DNA of 64,000 nt, taken from the NCBI GenBank assembly GCA_018398815.1, contig CM031604.1, positions 51,857,362 through 51,921,361 of the forward strand, read 5' to 3'. The notes below the pieces were generated by a model. It had not been told where the DNA came from. It did no database searches and was given only the letters and a program-made list of their open reading frames with translations. Each line of letters starts with the position of its first letter. Within the stretch, counting starts at the first letter, position 1. The stretch comes from Conus ventricosus (lineage: Eukaryota; Mollusca; Gastropoda; Neogastropoda; Conidae). The position numbers were made by a program, and so were the translations under genes. This document shows, piece by piece, positions 43,851 to 56,009 of the stretch.

Positions 43851-44037
43851 GGGAGGTGTTTTCCTGTAACTTCATCAACTGCAAATATTCATCTCCAAAG
43901 CGCAGTCAGCTCAAAGCCCATATGCGATCTCACCTCAACATCCGCCACCATACCTGTCACATCTGCCAGAAGTCTTTTGTGGAGAAGAGCCATCTGGTGC
44001 GCCATGTGAAAATTCATCAGGATGAACGCCCTCACAA
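43851..44037 (+). CDS. BTB-BACK-C2H2 gene, exon 6 (ZnF 7-8)
   Basis: Starts after an ACATCTGCAG acceptor and restores the HTG linker with exon 5. Encodes fingers CNFINCKYSSPKRSQLKAH and CHICQKSFVEKSHLVRH and ends CACAA before a GTTGGT donor, so that the next exon completes a Lys codon. The frame is intact. Confidence 0.9.
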
Positions 44038-45007
44038 GTTGGTGCTCGTTTTTTTTTCTTTTTTTCTTTTTTTTGTTTGTTTGTTATTTCCTGCTGTATG
44101 TATGTCTGTGTGTGTGTGTGTGCTGATGTGCACTGGCTCTGTGACTAGGCCATTATTTTCAAAAGTAGGAGGTCCAAGTGAGCGGTGTCCTGTGTAAGTT
44201 GGATCACAACAGGCACCACAGACACCTCTCAGCTGCAGTACAGTTTCTTCTCTGGAGGGTGCCTCGAAATGACCAGTGATGTTGACTGCTGCATTTGGAT
44301 TTTATGTGGAAGTTGCAGTAGGAGGAGCCAGAGTGTGATGGTGTATGGAGGTGCTGGAATCAGGGGCATGAGAGAATTGCCAAATAGAGGTCACAGAAAA
44401 GAGCACCAGAATGAAATTATGAGAGTAGCAGGACCAGCTTGGGTAATTTGTGCTACATACAAAATCAGAGGGAAAAAATCTCAAAGGCATGACCAACATG
44501 ACTGTGCGAGTACTAACTGAGAAGTGTGACCAACATGACTTCAGTTTCTTTCTGCAAAATATCAAATTACGGTTGCTTTTAGCTATCCTTTGACAATTTA
44601 GGTTGCTTTTAGCTATCTTTTGACAATTTCAGAACTCGCCCTATATCAGTATGAGATCAGAATTGCCCACCCAAGTCACTAATATTTGATGGAAAGGCAA
44701 TCCTAGTTATGAATCATAGGTCAATGTAAATGCTTTCGTTTAGGAAAAAAAAAGTGTGAAATATTTTGAAAAAATTCAGGCTGAAGAAACCTGCACGAGC
44801 AGGTGTTAAAATGATCTGATTCATTATTTGTCCGTACTTTTTAAGTTGCCAAGGTGTAGGATGATACTTTTATATTGATCTTGTATTCTTTAATTACATA
44901 GTCCACAAATTGGCTTATTTCTGGACTTAATGGATGTTTTCATGGCAGAATGGGCGATACTGGTAAAGCTTATGATGACAACGTGGCATGTGTCTTCTTT
45001 TCCACAG
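44038..45007 (+). other. BTB gene intron 6
   Basis: 970 bp. A 31-bp unit GGTTGCTTTTAGCTATC is duplicated at about 44,571 and 44,602. No gene or named element. Confidence 0.7.
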
Positions 45008-46070
45008 GTGTGACCAGTGTGAATACAGCTCCACCCGAATCGACAAGGTGAACGAACACAGACGGAAGTACCACGGTGAGGAAGCTGCCAAGAGCAAGCG
45101 GCAGTATAAGTATGCACCGCGTGGAAAGAACAGAGTCACCAAAATGGAGAAGAAGCCGTCCGCTCTTCCATCAAGTCTGACGACACCCCATGCTCCTATT
45201 GTGATTCCTGGCCGCCCCATCCGGCCAAAGGCAAAAGAAGTGAACCCGATGAGGCCGATCCAGATGAAGTCTGGGCAGTTGGCACCCGTCCAGGTCAGGC
45301 CCATCGAGCTCAAACCAGTCCAGATAAAGCCATCCATTGCAGCACTGGTGTCAGCAGCAGCAGAATTGGAACAAGGATTAGAACACCAGAACAATGCTAA
45401 TCAGTCAAAGGGTGCTCACACAAAGGGAAGAGGTGTCAAATCGAAGGCGGAGGGAAAGGTAGGGAACATCCAGGTAGGACTGGCCTTTAATGGAGAGATC
45501 CTTGTGAAGGATGAAGAGCCAGAGAACTCTACTAGACTGGTGATGGATCTGGAGGAAGCAGATCCAGATCCTGAAAAGAGCGGGACATCTGACCATCAGA
45601 GAACTGTGAAGGACAACCCAGGGCAGGTTCCAAACACAAATGCTGCTGTCGTCTCTGGGTCTAAAAGAGGTGTCAAGGCCAAGCTTAAAGCTGTCAAGAA
45701 CAGCAGTAGCCTTGGGACAACTGGGCAGCAGACCCACTACCAACCTCCCCACTCCCACACGTCAGCAGCTCTCCTTCAGCAGCTGGCAGCCTCTGCGGCT
45801 TTTGATGGTCAGCATCCCTACCCTCACTCCACAATGAACTTGCCCCCTGGAGCCACCCTCCTACCCCACACGGCCACCCCCGACGTCCAGGAGGCCTCCC
45901 AGATTCTGATGTCTGCCAGGCAACAACAGCATAGTGCTGCTGCAGTGTCTGCGGCAGACAGCCTGGCATCACTGTCTCGTGGCTTTGGATTACCAGCTGG
46001 GGAAATTCCTAGTTCTGAAACATTGGCTTCAGAGGGAATCATCACCCAGGCTGCCAAGCAGCAACAGGCA
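45008..46070 (+). CDS. BTB-BACK-C2H2 gene, exon 7 (ZnF 9, Q/A/P-rich tail)
   Basis: After a TTTTCCACAG acceptor it encodes the ninth finger (CDQCEYSSTRIDKVNEHR) and a low-complexity tail: basic KSKRQYKYAPRGK, a run of Pro/Ile/Lys repeats (RPIELKPVQIKP), Ala-, Ser- and Gln-rich stretches. It can end at a good GTGAGT donor at 46,071, in phase with the next candidate exon, or read on to a stop at 46,184. The tail resembles activation or repression regions of transcription factors; no specific motif recognised. Confidence 0.85.
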
Positions 46071-46184
46071 GTGAGTAACACACCGCAACAACTTCCTGTT
46101 CAGCCTCATCCTTCACAGCCGACTGCGCCTCCTCTTCCCAATGATTGTGGTGGACTCAAAGCTTTTTTCCATATAGTTCGTTGA
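46071..46184 (+). CDS. Alternative read-through end of exon 7
   Basis: If the 46,071 donor is not used, the frame continues 37 codons, Pro/Gln-rich, to a stop at 46,182-46,184. A transcript ending here would lack the acidic tail encoded at 49,240. Confidence 0.4.
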   Translation: MSNTPQQLPVQPHPSQPTAPPLPNDCGGLKAFFHIVR

Positions 46185-47000
46185 GCGCTCATCTTGCAGT
46201 CTTTCATCGTTTCAGACATATATTTGCATCTCCCTGCCGTTGCCATTTTTGACAGACTTTTATTACCTCAGTGAGAATTACTTTTTCACCCACGTCTGTT
46301 GTTTTTGTAAGCAAGAATACACAAAAAAAATAGTGAATTAATTTTTAATGAAATTGAGCGGGAAGATGGAATGTGGTCCAAGGGCAAACCTGTTGAATTT
46401 GGGAGTGGATGCCATGAGCTGATCTGGAAGTTTTGTTTTATTTTAATTTTCTTTGACAGAGGGGGAGATAGGGCATTTAAAAAATGAAATTCTTTTTAAA
46501 AAAAAATCTCAAGAAACCACACATGGATCTGCATGATGAAAAGTCAGGTATAGTAGGTGTATTGATTACAAAGTTGTATGATTTGGTGTGAATCCACATT
46601 TACAACCTGGATTCATGAGCAGAGGACTGTGTGACCATGTGGGAGGGCTGCACTGCTCTGAATAGTCCTCTAGTATTTGGTGTTTTGTCTGAAACATCAC
46701 GAGTATTATCCTCATATTTGGGCCTTGTCTGTCTGTGTTCAATTATCCCAATAGACTTTTACTCTTCCACAACTGTTGTGATAGTGAAGTTTGGTTTTTG
46801 TCAGGGAAACCAATCATGGGGTTTCCTAACAGTTCCCAGTTTACGCTGTTGACAGTGGCAATGATGAAATAATTTTGTGTCAGTGTATCTCTGGGTGACT
46901 CGGGATATGATATGTTTGTTGAAGAGGACATTGATATGGTGTGTTAAGGAAAGGGGGAATTTGCATATATATATATATATATTGAATTATAAATAGATAA
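46185..47000. other. Intron or 3' UTR sequence
   Basis: AT-rich, with a short (TA)n tract at 46,966-46,982. No gene seen. Confidence 0.5.
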
Positions 47001-47736
47001 GGGGAGAATAATAAATGCTTCTCAAAATGAGCCTTCAGCAAAGCTTATAGTCTCCATGGGGGAGACAGTCTCCAATGGGGAGGAAACTCGCTAACATATC
47101 TCTCCTGGTCAGATGCCGTATTTCAAAACCTGATTGTTTCTCCTCAGTGGTGACCGCAGAAAGTGGTAACTTGACTCCTCTGCCTTTTCGATTTTAAAGA
47201 AGAATGCTATCCCAGAAAAAGGCTGGTGTGCAATACCGTAGTATGTTTGTTGAGTTTTCAAAAAACCAACCAATGGTGCTACCTAAGAAGTAATGAAAAT
47301 CATGAAAGAGCAAAACAAGCTCCATTTTCTTGTGAAAAGTAGAAAATATAAAAAGATAACCTCTTAAGACACAAGTGCTGAGGGCCAGTTCTTGGAATGA
47401 ATCCGCAAGGGACTGAATTACAATAAACTAATGAATTCCAAGGTTAAGTACCGGGCACCATTCCAGCAACTTACAGAGCAGCTTACAATAAACATACTAC
47501 GGTATTGCACACCAGCCTTTTTCTGGGATAGCATTCTTCTTAAAACCGAAAAGGCAGAGGAGTCAAGTTACCACTTTCCACGGTCACTGAGGAGAAACAA
47601 TCAGATTTTGAAATACTGGTATCTGACCAGGAGGTATACATATGTTAGTGAGTTTCCTCCCCATTGGAGATTGTCTCCCCCATGGAGACTATAAGCTTTG
47701 CTGAAGGCTTATTTTGAGAAGCATTTATTATTCCCC
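47001..47736. mobile_element. Foldback element with ~250-bp arms
   Basis: Left arm 47,001-47,252 and right arm 47,486-47,736 are inverted near-copies around a 233-bp spacer; both carry GCTTATAGTCTCCATGGGGG and CAATACCGTAGTATGTTT on one strand. Part of the spacer (47,430-47,484) is again inverted at about 47,870-47,932, so there is a second inverted pair extending outside. No coding frame. A foldback-type or MITE-like DNA transposon is the likeliest reading. Confidence 0.8.
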
Positions 47737-47933
47737 ATTCACCCAATCAAGCACATACTGTTAGGCAGAATTATCTACCACTGCAGATATGAATGCTTAT
47801 CTCCCCCTATTTCTTCACTCTAAGACATGAGCAAGCGTTGTTTATAATTCAATATTTCTTGCAGTCATTGCAACACCAAGCTGCTCTGTAAGTTGCTGGA
47901 ATGGTGTTCGGTACTTATCCTTGGAATTTATTA

Positions 47934-47935
<2 letters not shown>

Positions 47936-48011
<76 letters not shown>
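47936..48011. repeat. (TA)n-(TG)n microsatellite
   Basis: TA tract to 47,986 then TG tract to 48,011. A poly-G run follows at 48,157-48,173. Confidence 0.95.
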
Positions 48012-48012
<1 letters not shown>

Positions 48013-48683
48013 AAATCCTACCAGCTTTTTTTTTTGTGTGTGTCAGTTATGCAGGTTTGTGCTTTATGATGGTCTAGAAGAGGGGAGAGGAGATACTGTT
48101 TTGTGTGAAATTGCAGCTTTAAAATATGAAACACAGGAAAGAGGATAAAGAAAGTGGGGGGGGGGGGGGGGGGAGCCACCTGTAATCAGATTATCACAAA
48201 GTGACAAAAGATGAAGAGAGTGGTGGAGATTATCCTTCGCAATGTGTTTCTTAATTGATTTGGACTAATGTTAGTATCTCCCAACCACAGCAAAAATGTT
48301 CTTGTTAATTCTTCCCAAATATGTCCTATCTTTCGTCTTCAATTTTATCTGACTTGCCAGTCTATTCATCTGCATTTTGTCCTGGTATTCTTATGTATGC
48401 CTCTGGTGCATGATAGATGTTTTTTTAAATTTTTTTAATGTATTTTATGTTTACTTTCAGAATGAGATTGTATAAAGATTTTGTTTGCTATCGTTTGGTT
48501 CTACTTTTTGTGGTATTCGTTTGTGTTATATCTCAGGTGAGACTTTCAGTGAGCCAACAATAACGAATCGTAATGAGAGTCTTCTGTGACATTTTTTATC
48601 TAACATGATTGCTGATTTTCCGTCTGAAAATGATGTAATACATGGATTAGGGTGTTTAATTGCAGAATGTTAGAGGTAGATTG

Positions 48684-48812
48684 ATCATATGCATATATAA
48701 ATCATACAATTTATGGACTAGTATGGGATTATTTGGGGCGGGCGGTATGATCATATGCTAATATAAATCATACAATTTATGGACTAGTATGGGATTATTT
48801 GGGGCGGGTGGC
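48684..48812. repeat. ~64-bp tandem duplication
   Basis: Two copies share AAATCATACAATTTATGGAC and GGGATTATTTGGGGCGGG. Confidence 0.9.
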
Positions 48813-49239
48813 ACAGGCATGTGTATTTTATTTGGTTTTTACCATTGTATTTGGACAGCACTTTCTGCAACCTGTGCCTTTTGCTGTTGATATTTTTCTG
48901 TTAGTCTACCTGAAGATACTTACCGTATGAAGACCCTTTCTTTTAACTTTTTCTATACAGTACTCAAGCATAATGTGCTAACCGTAAGTTTTCCCTCCGT
49001 TACGGTGCACAGGTCCCTGTGCTAACTCCACAACTCACTGCTCCATCCTGTTAGCATGCATACGTGTGTTTGTACTTGGGAAAAATTGTACACTTGAACT
49101 ATAAGAGTGCTAGTGAACTAACTGTTGCAGAAACTTAGAGATGGGTTCCCATGTTACTGGCATTCCATTCCTAATAAGGTTGAGGAAAGTTCAAGGTCAA
49201 TTTCCACAGCATAAACAAAGAACCCTTTTTTTTCTTCAG

Positions 49240-49548
49240 GTGCTTCCTGCAGGCCAGATTTCGTCTGCTAGACGGAAAAGTACGGCAGCACGGCGATTTT
49301 CACAGCTTGTTTCACTGGAACAGGTGATCGAGCAAGGTTTACAAGGCGGTTTGGATGATGAAGGAGAGTTTATTGATGACAGTGAGAGTGACTTTGAACG
49401 GGAAGATGAGGGGCATTTACTGGAAGATGTGCAAGAAAAGGCAAGAGAAAGCCCAAACATGACCAATTCTGACTGTCTGGCCCCTAAAGGTGCACAGACA
49501 CTTGATTCCCTCTCCCTGCCTGGTTCAAATTGTATTTATATATTCTGA
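49240..49548 (+). CDS. BTB-BACK-C2H2 gene, candidate last exon (acidic tail)
   Basis: Follows a strong TTTTTTTCTTCAG acceptor and is in phase 0 with the exon-7 donor. Encodes VLPAGQISSARRKSTAARRF, then an acidic helix (DDEGEFIDDSESDFEREDEG) and a stop at 49,546-49,548. A GT at 49,491 could instead splice to an exon I cannot identify. The joint is supported only by phase and splice sites. Confidence 0.65.
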   Translation: MLPAGQISSARRKSTAARRFSQLVSLEQVIEQGLQGGLDDEGEFIDDSESDFEREDEGHLLEDVQEKARESPNMTNSDCLAPKGAQTLDSLSLPGSNCIYIF

Positions 49549-51508
49549 TTAAATAGCAATTGCGAAACACTAGTCTTGTAATTTTTCTCTTTTTTTTTTT
49601 AGTTGAGGCCTCCTACTTTCCCCTCGTGTCATTTCTTGACAAAATACATAAGAGTAATGCAACTTATTCAGGTGAAAAGTACTTGATTTTCTCTTTCCAA
49701 CCACACCAAATAATGCTGCAGTAAGGTATAAAAATGAGTCCGTAAAAAAATGAGAAAACTAACAAAATCCTTACGTACACAGGGAAGTGAACGGCGCCGA
49801 GTGCCTACGGAAGGAGGGGAAGGCGCACGCTCAGCCTACGTGTGGATAGTGTTAACTAAACTCAATCTTGACCATGTTCACACAGATCATTGCGTTATGA
49901 TCAAGTTGTTTCTGTTCACTCTTTTGAGAAGTCGGTCAGAAACAACTTGATTTTAGCTATCTCTTTGTCCTAAATTTCACTGATGTCCAAAGCACTTTGA
50001 ATATTAATCTTATTTGATTAAAAGTTTTTATCTAAATTGAAAGTGCAGATTTTGATCAAACTTTAGCACATGCGCGAAACCAGCCTAAGCACAAATTTGT
50101 TTCCATAACCAAATTGTTACTTCCCAATGTGCAATTTCAATCCTTTTCTTTTATGCCAGATGGCCTTTTTTCCCCCACGGATTGTGAACTTGGGATCGGT
50201 GGGGCCCAAGTGTATTTTCACTGTCAATAGTATCATAGATTATGAACTGAAAGATTCATTAAGTGCTGTGAAGAGCAAATTTGGTTTGCGGTAGGATGAT
50301 TCAGACTGTGTATCAGGATGATTAAGTTTATCAACCGAAAAATTTTACCTGGTTTAGTATGATCTTGGCCTTAAAGTTATCTCCTGTTTTAATTGTTATT
50401 CAGATGGTAAATTGAATAGTGAAATGGAAAATAAGAGTGGGAAACATTAATAATATGAATAATGATAACATTACGAATTATGAATATAATTTTGATTTTG
50501 AGTACAGTGCAAGGACTTGAAAAGAAAACTCGTAGTCAAGGGATTAGAGTATGGGCTGGCATAGCTGATAGTCATCACATCAAATCACTCATACAGTTTG
50601 ATTTTTATCACTTGAAATCCCTTTCTGTCTGCCCAGATGGAAATGTGTGGCGGATTTAGGTGAAGAAAAGTTAAAATGGTGTAAGGAAAGGGATAGGAAC
50701 TGCCTTCCATTGTGCTGTGCCTAGACATAGTGAACCTATAAAGACTGTTTCTGTGGCCATCAGCTATGGGACTTCACCCTTGAATATAGCATGTGCTGTG
50801 CCTAGACACAGTAATCTTTTAAGAATTCACTGCCTCTATGGCCATCAGCTGTGGGACTTCAGCCTTAAGTATGGCATGTCATTTAGCATTCTAAGAATAG
50901 AATGTTTTCTGGACTATTATAATGCAGGTATGTTGAAGCTTTATTATGGATGGGCGGATTGTTGAAGGCGTCTTTTTAGGATGTGTGGATTGTTCAAATG
51001 CAAGAGAGAAACTGGCATAGAATGATGTCTTCTGAAGTTATTTTGTAAATGAACCAGCAGTGATACTAATTCAGTGCAATTGCATCACAAGTCAGATTTG
51101 GTCTGCTTGATTTATCACATCCAAAGATTTCCTGTGTGTATGCGTACTTGTGTGTATGTACATTTCTATCGTTTTACTGCCAATCATCATATCAAATAAA
51201 TTTCCCCCCTGAAAGGCCTTTAAAAACTGAGGTTCTCTTACAATGTGTTCATTGACTTGCAACGCTTTTAATCAGATCAACAATGGGCTTTTCCCCCCTT
51301 TACCTGTTGCCAATATTCAAGGAGGAATATGGGAATTAATTATACCTGTGAAAGCACACAAAACAAAGAGTTGCTAAGCATTGCTACATTTACTAAAAGT
51401 ATACAAGGATTCTTAAGTTTCTATGCTTTTAACTTTTTCACAATGTTGCACATGTACATTGTGTGACATACTATTTTCCACATTTAATGGTACACGCATC
51501 TATATATG
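49549..51508. other. Intergenic; ~85-bp tandem duplication at 50,709-50,880
   Basis: No gene recognised. Two diverged copies of a unit containing GTGCTGTGCCTAGACA and GGCCATCAGCT start at about 50,709 and 50,791. Confidence 0.6.
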
Positions 51509-52477
51509 CAGGGTTGCACATCCACATCGGACATAGACCGATTGCACATGCAAAATGTCCGATATAACTGGCAGTGAAGAGGACAAATGTCCCATTACTT
51601 TGCCAAAAACGCGGTCACTGTCCGATAGCTTTCCGATGCTCACGGACATGGCACCGGCCGTTTATATCAAGCCCGCATAATTATTTGAGTCCGACCGTCG
51701 TACAGAACTCCAGTCTGTAACTTTAGTGTAAGCCCACTGCCCAGTGAATCACTAGGCCTATTACTAGTCCCGTGTGCCACTGGCACTAAGCTTAGTGGCG
51801 AGCCGTGGCGGTCTATTTTTAGCTCGTTGGCTTGCAACTCTGCCTCCCTGACTGGCAGAGGCTGAGCCAGCGAGGTTCACGGCTCGCAGCTGAGAGCTCG
51901 CAGCCAGCTTGTGTCAGGGTTATTTTTAGCGTAAAGCGGCTAAAGAGCGATAAGCCTTGTACTTGTTACTATACGTGTTGTAGGCCATGTAGGCACATGT
52001 TGCTGAAGCGGAGACTGGAAAGGAATCCTTGCTCCACGACGAGGGTGCAAATGGAAGGACCAAGTGATGTCAAGGGGGAATCAGAATGGGTGTTCAGGGT
52101 GACAGAAAAGTGGGGAGAGAAAAGGAAAAGAATGCTCTTCAACCAAAAAGACGACTCCAAATGAATCAATATTGTACTTGAATACTAGCATTAGCAATGA
52201 ATAGTGATTTAGGAAAGACACTGCCTCTGTGTGTGTGACTGTGTGTGTGTGTGGACTAGTAATAGTATGTTTACCAAACATGGCTTCCCACTCTAGGAAT
52301 ATAGTCAGCTTTTGTAATACCATTAAATTTTTGTGTGCATAAAACTTAATATACATTCAATCTGGCTTGCGTTCAAAATGTCCGATTGATTTTGTTATGA
52401 AGAGGACAAATGTCCTATTACTTCGGGGTGGTCCAGGACATTTGTCCTATAGATACTGCTAAGGATGTACAACCCTG
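51509..52477. mobile_element. hAT-like non-autonomous DNA transposon
   Basis: 969 bp with terminal inverted repeats CAGGGTTGCACATCC and its partner CAGGGTTGTACATCC. The CAGGGTTG start is typical of hAT elements. Flanks TATATATG and TATATTGT share the first five bases and may be a decayed 8-bp target duplication. Inside, AAGAGGACAAATGTCC recurs near both ends (51,577 and 52,398). No transposase is visible. Confidence 0.72.
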
Positions 52478-52731
52478 TATATTGTGTTGTTTTTTAAAGT
52501 GTGGGAATGAAAAATCAAGAATGCCTGATGCTGTCACCAGAGCCTAACTTCATATGCCTTAAGATGTCAGTACTTTAGGTGCCATGTCATAGCTACTTAG
52601 GTTGTTGGCTTCTTTTTCAAGACTTTTTTTTTTGGTGGTGGTGTTTTTTTTTTGCAATGGTTTGGCTTGTTTTGTGATGTGACCTTGTTTTCTTGTGCGA
52701 GTTCAACAGCCCTGAAAAGGTTCTTTTGCAG

Positions 52732-52935
52732 AAAACTTGAAACTTACAAAATGACAATTTTTTTCTTGGTGGTGGTAGGGCTATAATGATGAAAACTTGA
52801 AACCTTCACAAAATGACAGGTTTTTTTGGTTGTCGGTTGGGCTATAAAGATGAAAACTTGAATCTATTACAAAACGACAGGGTTTTTAATTGTTGCTTGG
52901 GCTTTAACGATGAAAAGGTGAAACTATTACAAAAG
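52732..52935. repeat. ~60-bp degenerate tandem repeat, 3-4 copies
   Basis: Units share GATGAAAACTTGAAAC, AAAATGACAGG and GGGCTATAA; starts at about 52,732, 52,790, 52,851 and 52,911. Confidence 0.85.
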
Positions 52936-53941
52936 GGGACAAAGCTAGCAGAATGGATGGGATGTGTCTCTGCCCCAAAAGCCAATGTGACCAGAGCCAC
53001 AGTAATCGCCAGTTTGCTTTGTGACTGGGCATTCTCTGTGAGGAGGGTGTAAGAAGAGAGAAAAGGACTGGGAGAAAGTAAATGGTGAACAGGAAAGCAA
53101 ACCAATGAAAAACAATCCAACCAAAGTTCAGCCTTGAAAAGAGTGTCGTGGCAAAAGTCAGTGTGGGACATGGGAATGTGCAGCTGAGCAAGCAGCGTAG
53201 TGGTCATGTATACTACTGGTAGACACAAGTCACACTGCATCTTTTCCATCATTGCAGTCAGGAAGGTCAGATCACATGCTGTGTGTTCACCATGACAGCA
53301 CTGTGTGGCTGGTCTATTCTTTGTTATTGCTGCAACTGCTTTGCTGATCTTTTTTGTTCTTCTTTTGTCTGGGTAACATTTTAGCAGAACCAAGCCCATG
53401 CAAAGCTTAAAAATTTAAATTTGTTCAGACACTCTACATAGTCCTAGAGTGAAAACTGATTGGCCTACAGCACCAATAGGTCAAAAGGCCAGTACACCCA
53501 CCTCGTCCCCTGCTTCACCCCTTGTTCTTGCTTCGGTTTGGTTGACTTGCCTTATTGCTAGTTGAGAAAAAATTGTTATTGCTGGTTAGAAAAAAAAATG
53601 TGCTTAGTAATTTTATCATGAAGATAGCATACCCAGGAAGGAGGGAGAGAGGAATACCTGAACAAGCTGTCACAGTGTTGGCAACATCATTACTTCTTCC
53701 ACTGGCACAAGGAGAAGGCTGTTCCCTCAACTTTGCTCTTCTCTCACAAAATGAATCTGAAACCACACTACCTAACAGTGAATGGAAATGGATTGGGTTT
53801 TTCCATCAAACCAATGTTGGACTTGTTCAACATACTAATGACATCACAGAAAATGTAAAAATCTGGCCAGTACATTTGCTTTCGATTCCTCATGATGCCT
53901 GGTACCTTTTCATAATGACCTTGAGAAAAATCCAATAAAAA
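52936..53941. other. Intergenic, no gene recognised
   Basis: Unique-looking sequence. Open frames here show no recognisable domain. Confidence 0.5.
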
Positions 53942-54475
53942 GGAGATCTTCAAAGGAGGGGAGTCATTGTTGGGAGATCAATCCAGAACAGACAAAATGT
54001 TTCTGGGAAACAAGTTGTTACTGGGAGGGAGTCTTTGTTAGGCGGTCAATCTAGCACAGACAGGTTCCCAAACAACAATTCTTTATGGGGAGGGAGTCCC
54101 AGTTGGGAGGTCAGTCTTATGTAGACATGCTCATTGACAAGAAGTGTTTTTTTTTTAATGAGGAAGTCTTGGAGGAATCCTTTGTGGAATGGGTGAGGAA
54201 GAGGACGGGGGTCAATACAGCATGGACATGTCATGTTTCTAAACAAGTCTTCAAATGAAGTCTTTCTTGTCATCATATGGAGGAAGTCATACTTAGTAAG
54301 ACAGTCTAACGTAGACATGTTCCAAAACAAAAAAAACTTTTTATGGAGAGGGAGTCTTTGTTCTCAGGGCAATCTAGTAAAGTACGGACAAAATTATTTT
54401 AAAACACAAAACTCCTTTTTTTTTTATATATACGGAGGAAATCTTTGTGGGAAGATCAGTGTGGTATAGACTTAA
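53942..54475. repeat. Degenerate 65-90 bp tandem repeat
   Basis: About seven diverged units with GGAGGGAGTCTTTGTT, GGTCAATCTAG and GTAGACATGTTCC blocks. Confidence 0.75.
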
Positions 54476-55755
54476 AAAAGAAGTTTTTGTCTTTCTTTAC
54501 TGTTGTCTTCTGTTTCTCTGCCTCTATGGACCCTTCTCCTGTCTTTGTTCAGGAAACTCTGTATATCTGACAGCAGTGTATGAGATGCCAGCTTTTTTTT
54601 TTACCTGGCTGAAGAAGTGATAAAAATTGTACACTATCCAGAGTGGACTCTAGCTGTCCATCCTACTGCGTTTGTTAGCCCGTATGGCTTTTGTTGTGTG
54701 TGTGTGTGCGTGTTTTGTGTGGCATTAAAATGTTTTTCATTATGTTTAACATTGTTTTAAATCTGGGACTCAAAAAATCAAGTGTGCTCTTTACACCCTA
54801 ATCATTTATTGTAAGATGTCAAAGATTAGTGTAGGCAGAACAACCAAACTCGGTACAGGATAATCAAAACACCACATCGAATAGTAACAACAAACAAATG
54901 GATACAAAACAAAAATGACAAGACAATGATCCACATTCAAAGAGCAGGAAAAAAGCAGATGATGCAAGAAGATCCATTTGATCATCCAGTCTTTCAGATA
55001 TTAAAATTTAAAACAAGAAAAAAAAAGTATATCATAGAAAAGTTTATTCATGCCATGTGCATGAACACTTGTGTGCTCTTACATACTGTAACAAATCAGA
55101 TCAAAGAAAGTCTTGGTCTAGTTTTATCATCCACTCCCCAAATCTTTATGTTTTAGAGCCAAGGATGTTCTTGATCAAGGCTTACCATCCCCTTCCCAAA
55201 TCTGAAATGCATTTTGTTTGCTATGTAGACCGAAAAATGAAAAAAATATACATGTAAATATGCAAAATACATTTGTATTCACTCACACAGTCACATAACA
55301 CGGTTAGGCTCTAAATCAAATATAATGCACATCACATGATGAGAGAATTTAATTACTAGTCAGGATTCCAGTTTCCTCATTAAAAAACAACAACCAACCT
55401 CTCACACCTCATGCAGCCCAGTTAGCTCACTTAAATGAAAAAGAAAAAAAAATCCTTTTATAGTTAATATTTAGTGTCAGATGAGCTGAAGTGTATAACA
55501 ATTATAATGCAAGAGAGAATAGTGGTCATCTTCGCAGTCATCAATATATCAATATTTTCTCTCACTCTATTCAGCGCTCGCATATTAAAAAAAAAAAATC
55601 TATGCTGGGTAATAAAACCAGTCTATGTGTGGCAGTGTGTTGGGAAACCAGGACCACTGTATTGGGTGGAACAGAAGAAGAGACCAACTTTAAAACTTTA
55701 AAAAAAAAAAGGAATTGTGCTGATTTTGTGAACTAGAGTATTTCGATGCACAGCA
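54476..55755. other. Intergenic/3' flank of STRIP
   Basis: AT-rich. The stretch next to 55,755 is probably STRIP 3' UTR. No further gene seen. Confidence 0.5.
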
Positions 55756-56009
55756 TCAACAGCGGTCGATCATGAGGTCCCAGTCCACCTGCCGGCCAAA
55801 CACCTCTTGGTCCAGCCACCGCTCATAATTGTCCTTGAACTCCTCACTCAGCTCCACGTTTTCTCCCAGCACACTCAGCAGACAGTTGTCCACTGGCTTG
55901 AAGTCAGGATCTGTGCCGTTGCTGCCGTAGCGACGGTTATTGAAACGATCCACGCATGCACGAAGAGCGCATTCTTCTGCCTGAAAGTCCCATGGTCTGG
56001 CATCCATGT
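55756..56009 (-). CDS. STRIP1: STRIP, last coding exon
   Basis: Striatin-interacting protein, a core subunit of the STRIPAK phosphatase-kinase complex that regulates Hippo, cytoskeletal and trafficking signals. This exon joins in phase to 57,129 to give a NDMDARPWDFQAEECALRA stretch, nearly as in animal STRIP1/2, then FKPVDNCLLSVLG and the end of the protein (VDWDLMIDRC) with a stop at 55,756-55,758. The acceptor is TTATAACAG on the minus strand. The exons found here, from 5' to 3', are about 63,560-63,422, 62,818-62,718, 62,388-62,322, 60,902-60,798, 57,333-57,129 and this one. Invertebrates usually have one STRIP gene. Confidence 0.95.

Noticed and set aside
52842..53399. 185-codon minus-strand frame
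   Set aside because: Translation is partly of the ~60-bp tandem repeat and shows no domain or initiation context.
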